Origin: Thiomicrorhabdus xiamenensis
GTDB lineage: Bacteria > Pseudomonadota > Gammaproteobacteria > Thiomicrospirales > Thiomicrospiraceae
DNA length: 64,000 nucleotides
Direction of reading: 5' to 3'
Assembly: GCF_013282625.1 (NCBI RefSeq)
Contig: NZ_CP054020.1
Location: 1,612,001 to 1,676,000, forward strand
Made by a program: the position numbers and the translations under genes
Notes under the pieces: model-generated
Seen by the model: only the letters and a program-made list of their open reading frames with translations
Told to the model about the DNA's origin: nothing
Database searches by the model: none
In this document: piece after piece, positions 63,781 through 64,000 of the stretch
Numbering within the stretch: the stretch's first letter is position 1
Layout of the letters: each line of letters begins with the position of its first letter

Positions 63781-64000
63781 TCAACTGGCCGCACGTTTTC
63801 GCAATTTGTCAAAGTCAGCAATCAATCTATCGCGATTGAGCAGTTGTGGAAGCGTATAAATAAAAGTCTTTCCAGTCACTCGCTCAACATTTCCAATCCT
63901 ACTAGAGAGAACTTCTTTCCGGTCATCACCGCAAATTTCTATACGCAACCCTCTGCGATTAAGCGGGAAAATACACTTTTCAATCACACCTATCGAATGC
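63781..64000 (-). CDS. 3' end of an unidentified gene (5' part outside window)
   Basis: The frame is open from the right edge to a TGA at 63781, giving 72 codons of a C-terminus. It includes VIEKCIFPLNRRGLRIEI and ends ADFDKLRKRAAS; a mixed strand-helix pattern with a basic end. I do not recognise it. An in-frame GTG at 63987 could be a start, but no ribosome site or stop separates it from the edge, so a longer protein is more likely. Confidence 0.55.
   Translation of the reverse strand, partial: HSIGVIEKCIFPLNRRGLRIEICGDDRKEVLSSRIGNVERVTGKTFIYTLPQLLNRDRLIADFDKLRKRAAS

Noticed and set aside
1-64000. tRNA, rRNA, insertion sequence, prophage or CRISPR array
   Set aside because: None seen by eye: no transposase or integrase frames, no regularly spaced repeats, no cloverleaf candidates. 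A tRNA scan would be the decisive check.

Overview
The window is a chromosomal segment of a gammaproteobacterial sulfur oxidiser. A twin-arginine-exported SoxB (10365..12284) points to thiosulfate oxidation. The housekeeping genes sit in gammaproteobacterial neighbourhoods: ygfB/pepP/ubiH next to zapA, 6S RNA and the 5-formyl-THF ligase; tsaE-amidase divergent from queG; hda and a DUF2066 gene divergent from purM-purN. A lone soxB away from other sox genes, with many c-di-GMP/chemotaxis-type proteins, resembles the Thiomicrospira/Hydrogenovibrio/Thiomicrorhabdus group. That placement is inference. I saw no rRNA, tRNA, insertion sequence, prophage or CRISPR array, and the stretch looks like core genome.

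Layout. 1..5.0 kb: ribD (cut by the left edge), nrdR and glyA on the minus strand, then ettA on plus. 5.0..10.3 kb: accessory-looking genes, namely a PAS protein with a degenerate GGDEF domain, an exported DsrE-like protein, a poly-HAMP chemoreceptor with a C-terminal CheR/CheB-type tether, a tautomerase and a lipoprotein with a possible Cys-His-Asp triad. 10.3..18.6 kb: soxB, purL, bamC and dapA, all minus. 18.9..25.7 kb: a peroxiredoxin, a PIN-PhoH protein, a LysR regulator, a potassium-channel-like protein and two ubiquinone hydroxylases. 25.7..34.4 kb: pepP, ygfB, zapA, 6S RNA, fau, an AmiC-type amidase, tsaE, queG and dgt.

34.6..44.9 kb: an AsmA-family protein, a DUF2062 membrane protein, proS, a DUF3581-like protein, rbgA, a 544-bp gene-free gap holding an orphan minus-strand transcription unit (candidate sRNA), an HTH regulator and a porin. 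44.9..49.4 kb: a minus-strand envelope cluster (thioredoxin, TolC-like channel, very short HlyD-like adaptor, Trp-rich 87-aa protein, PilZ protein) preceded by a TlpA-like thioredoxin. 49.5..57.9 kb: hda, DUF2066, purM, purN, DUF3108, dcd, gshB, ilvA. 58.4..64 kb: a copper-delivery set (SCO1, PCuAC, Met/Cys-rich exported protein), rpiA, another TlpA-like thioredoxin, thiE, hemL, and the 3' end of an unidentified gene.

How they work together: purL, purM and purN are three purine steps; ubiH and its paralogue serve quinone synthesis for respiration. SCO1/PCuAC probably load copper into a terminal oxidase that drains electrons from Sox-dependent thiosulfate oxidation. Several exported thioredoxin-fold proteins suggest an active periplasmic thiol/sulfur economy. 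The least explained items are the orphan minus-strand RNA at about 41861..42125, the pump-less TolC/mini-adaptor/PilZ cluster, the lipoprotein at 9576..10226 and the Met/Cys-rich protein at 59682..60161. Many start sites were reassigned from ribosome binding sites and family lengths; these are stated in each entry.
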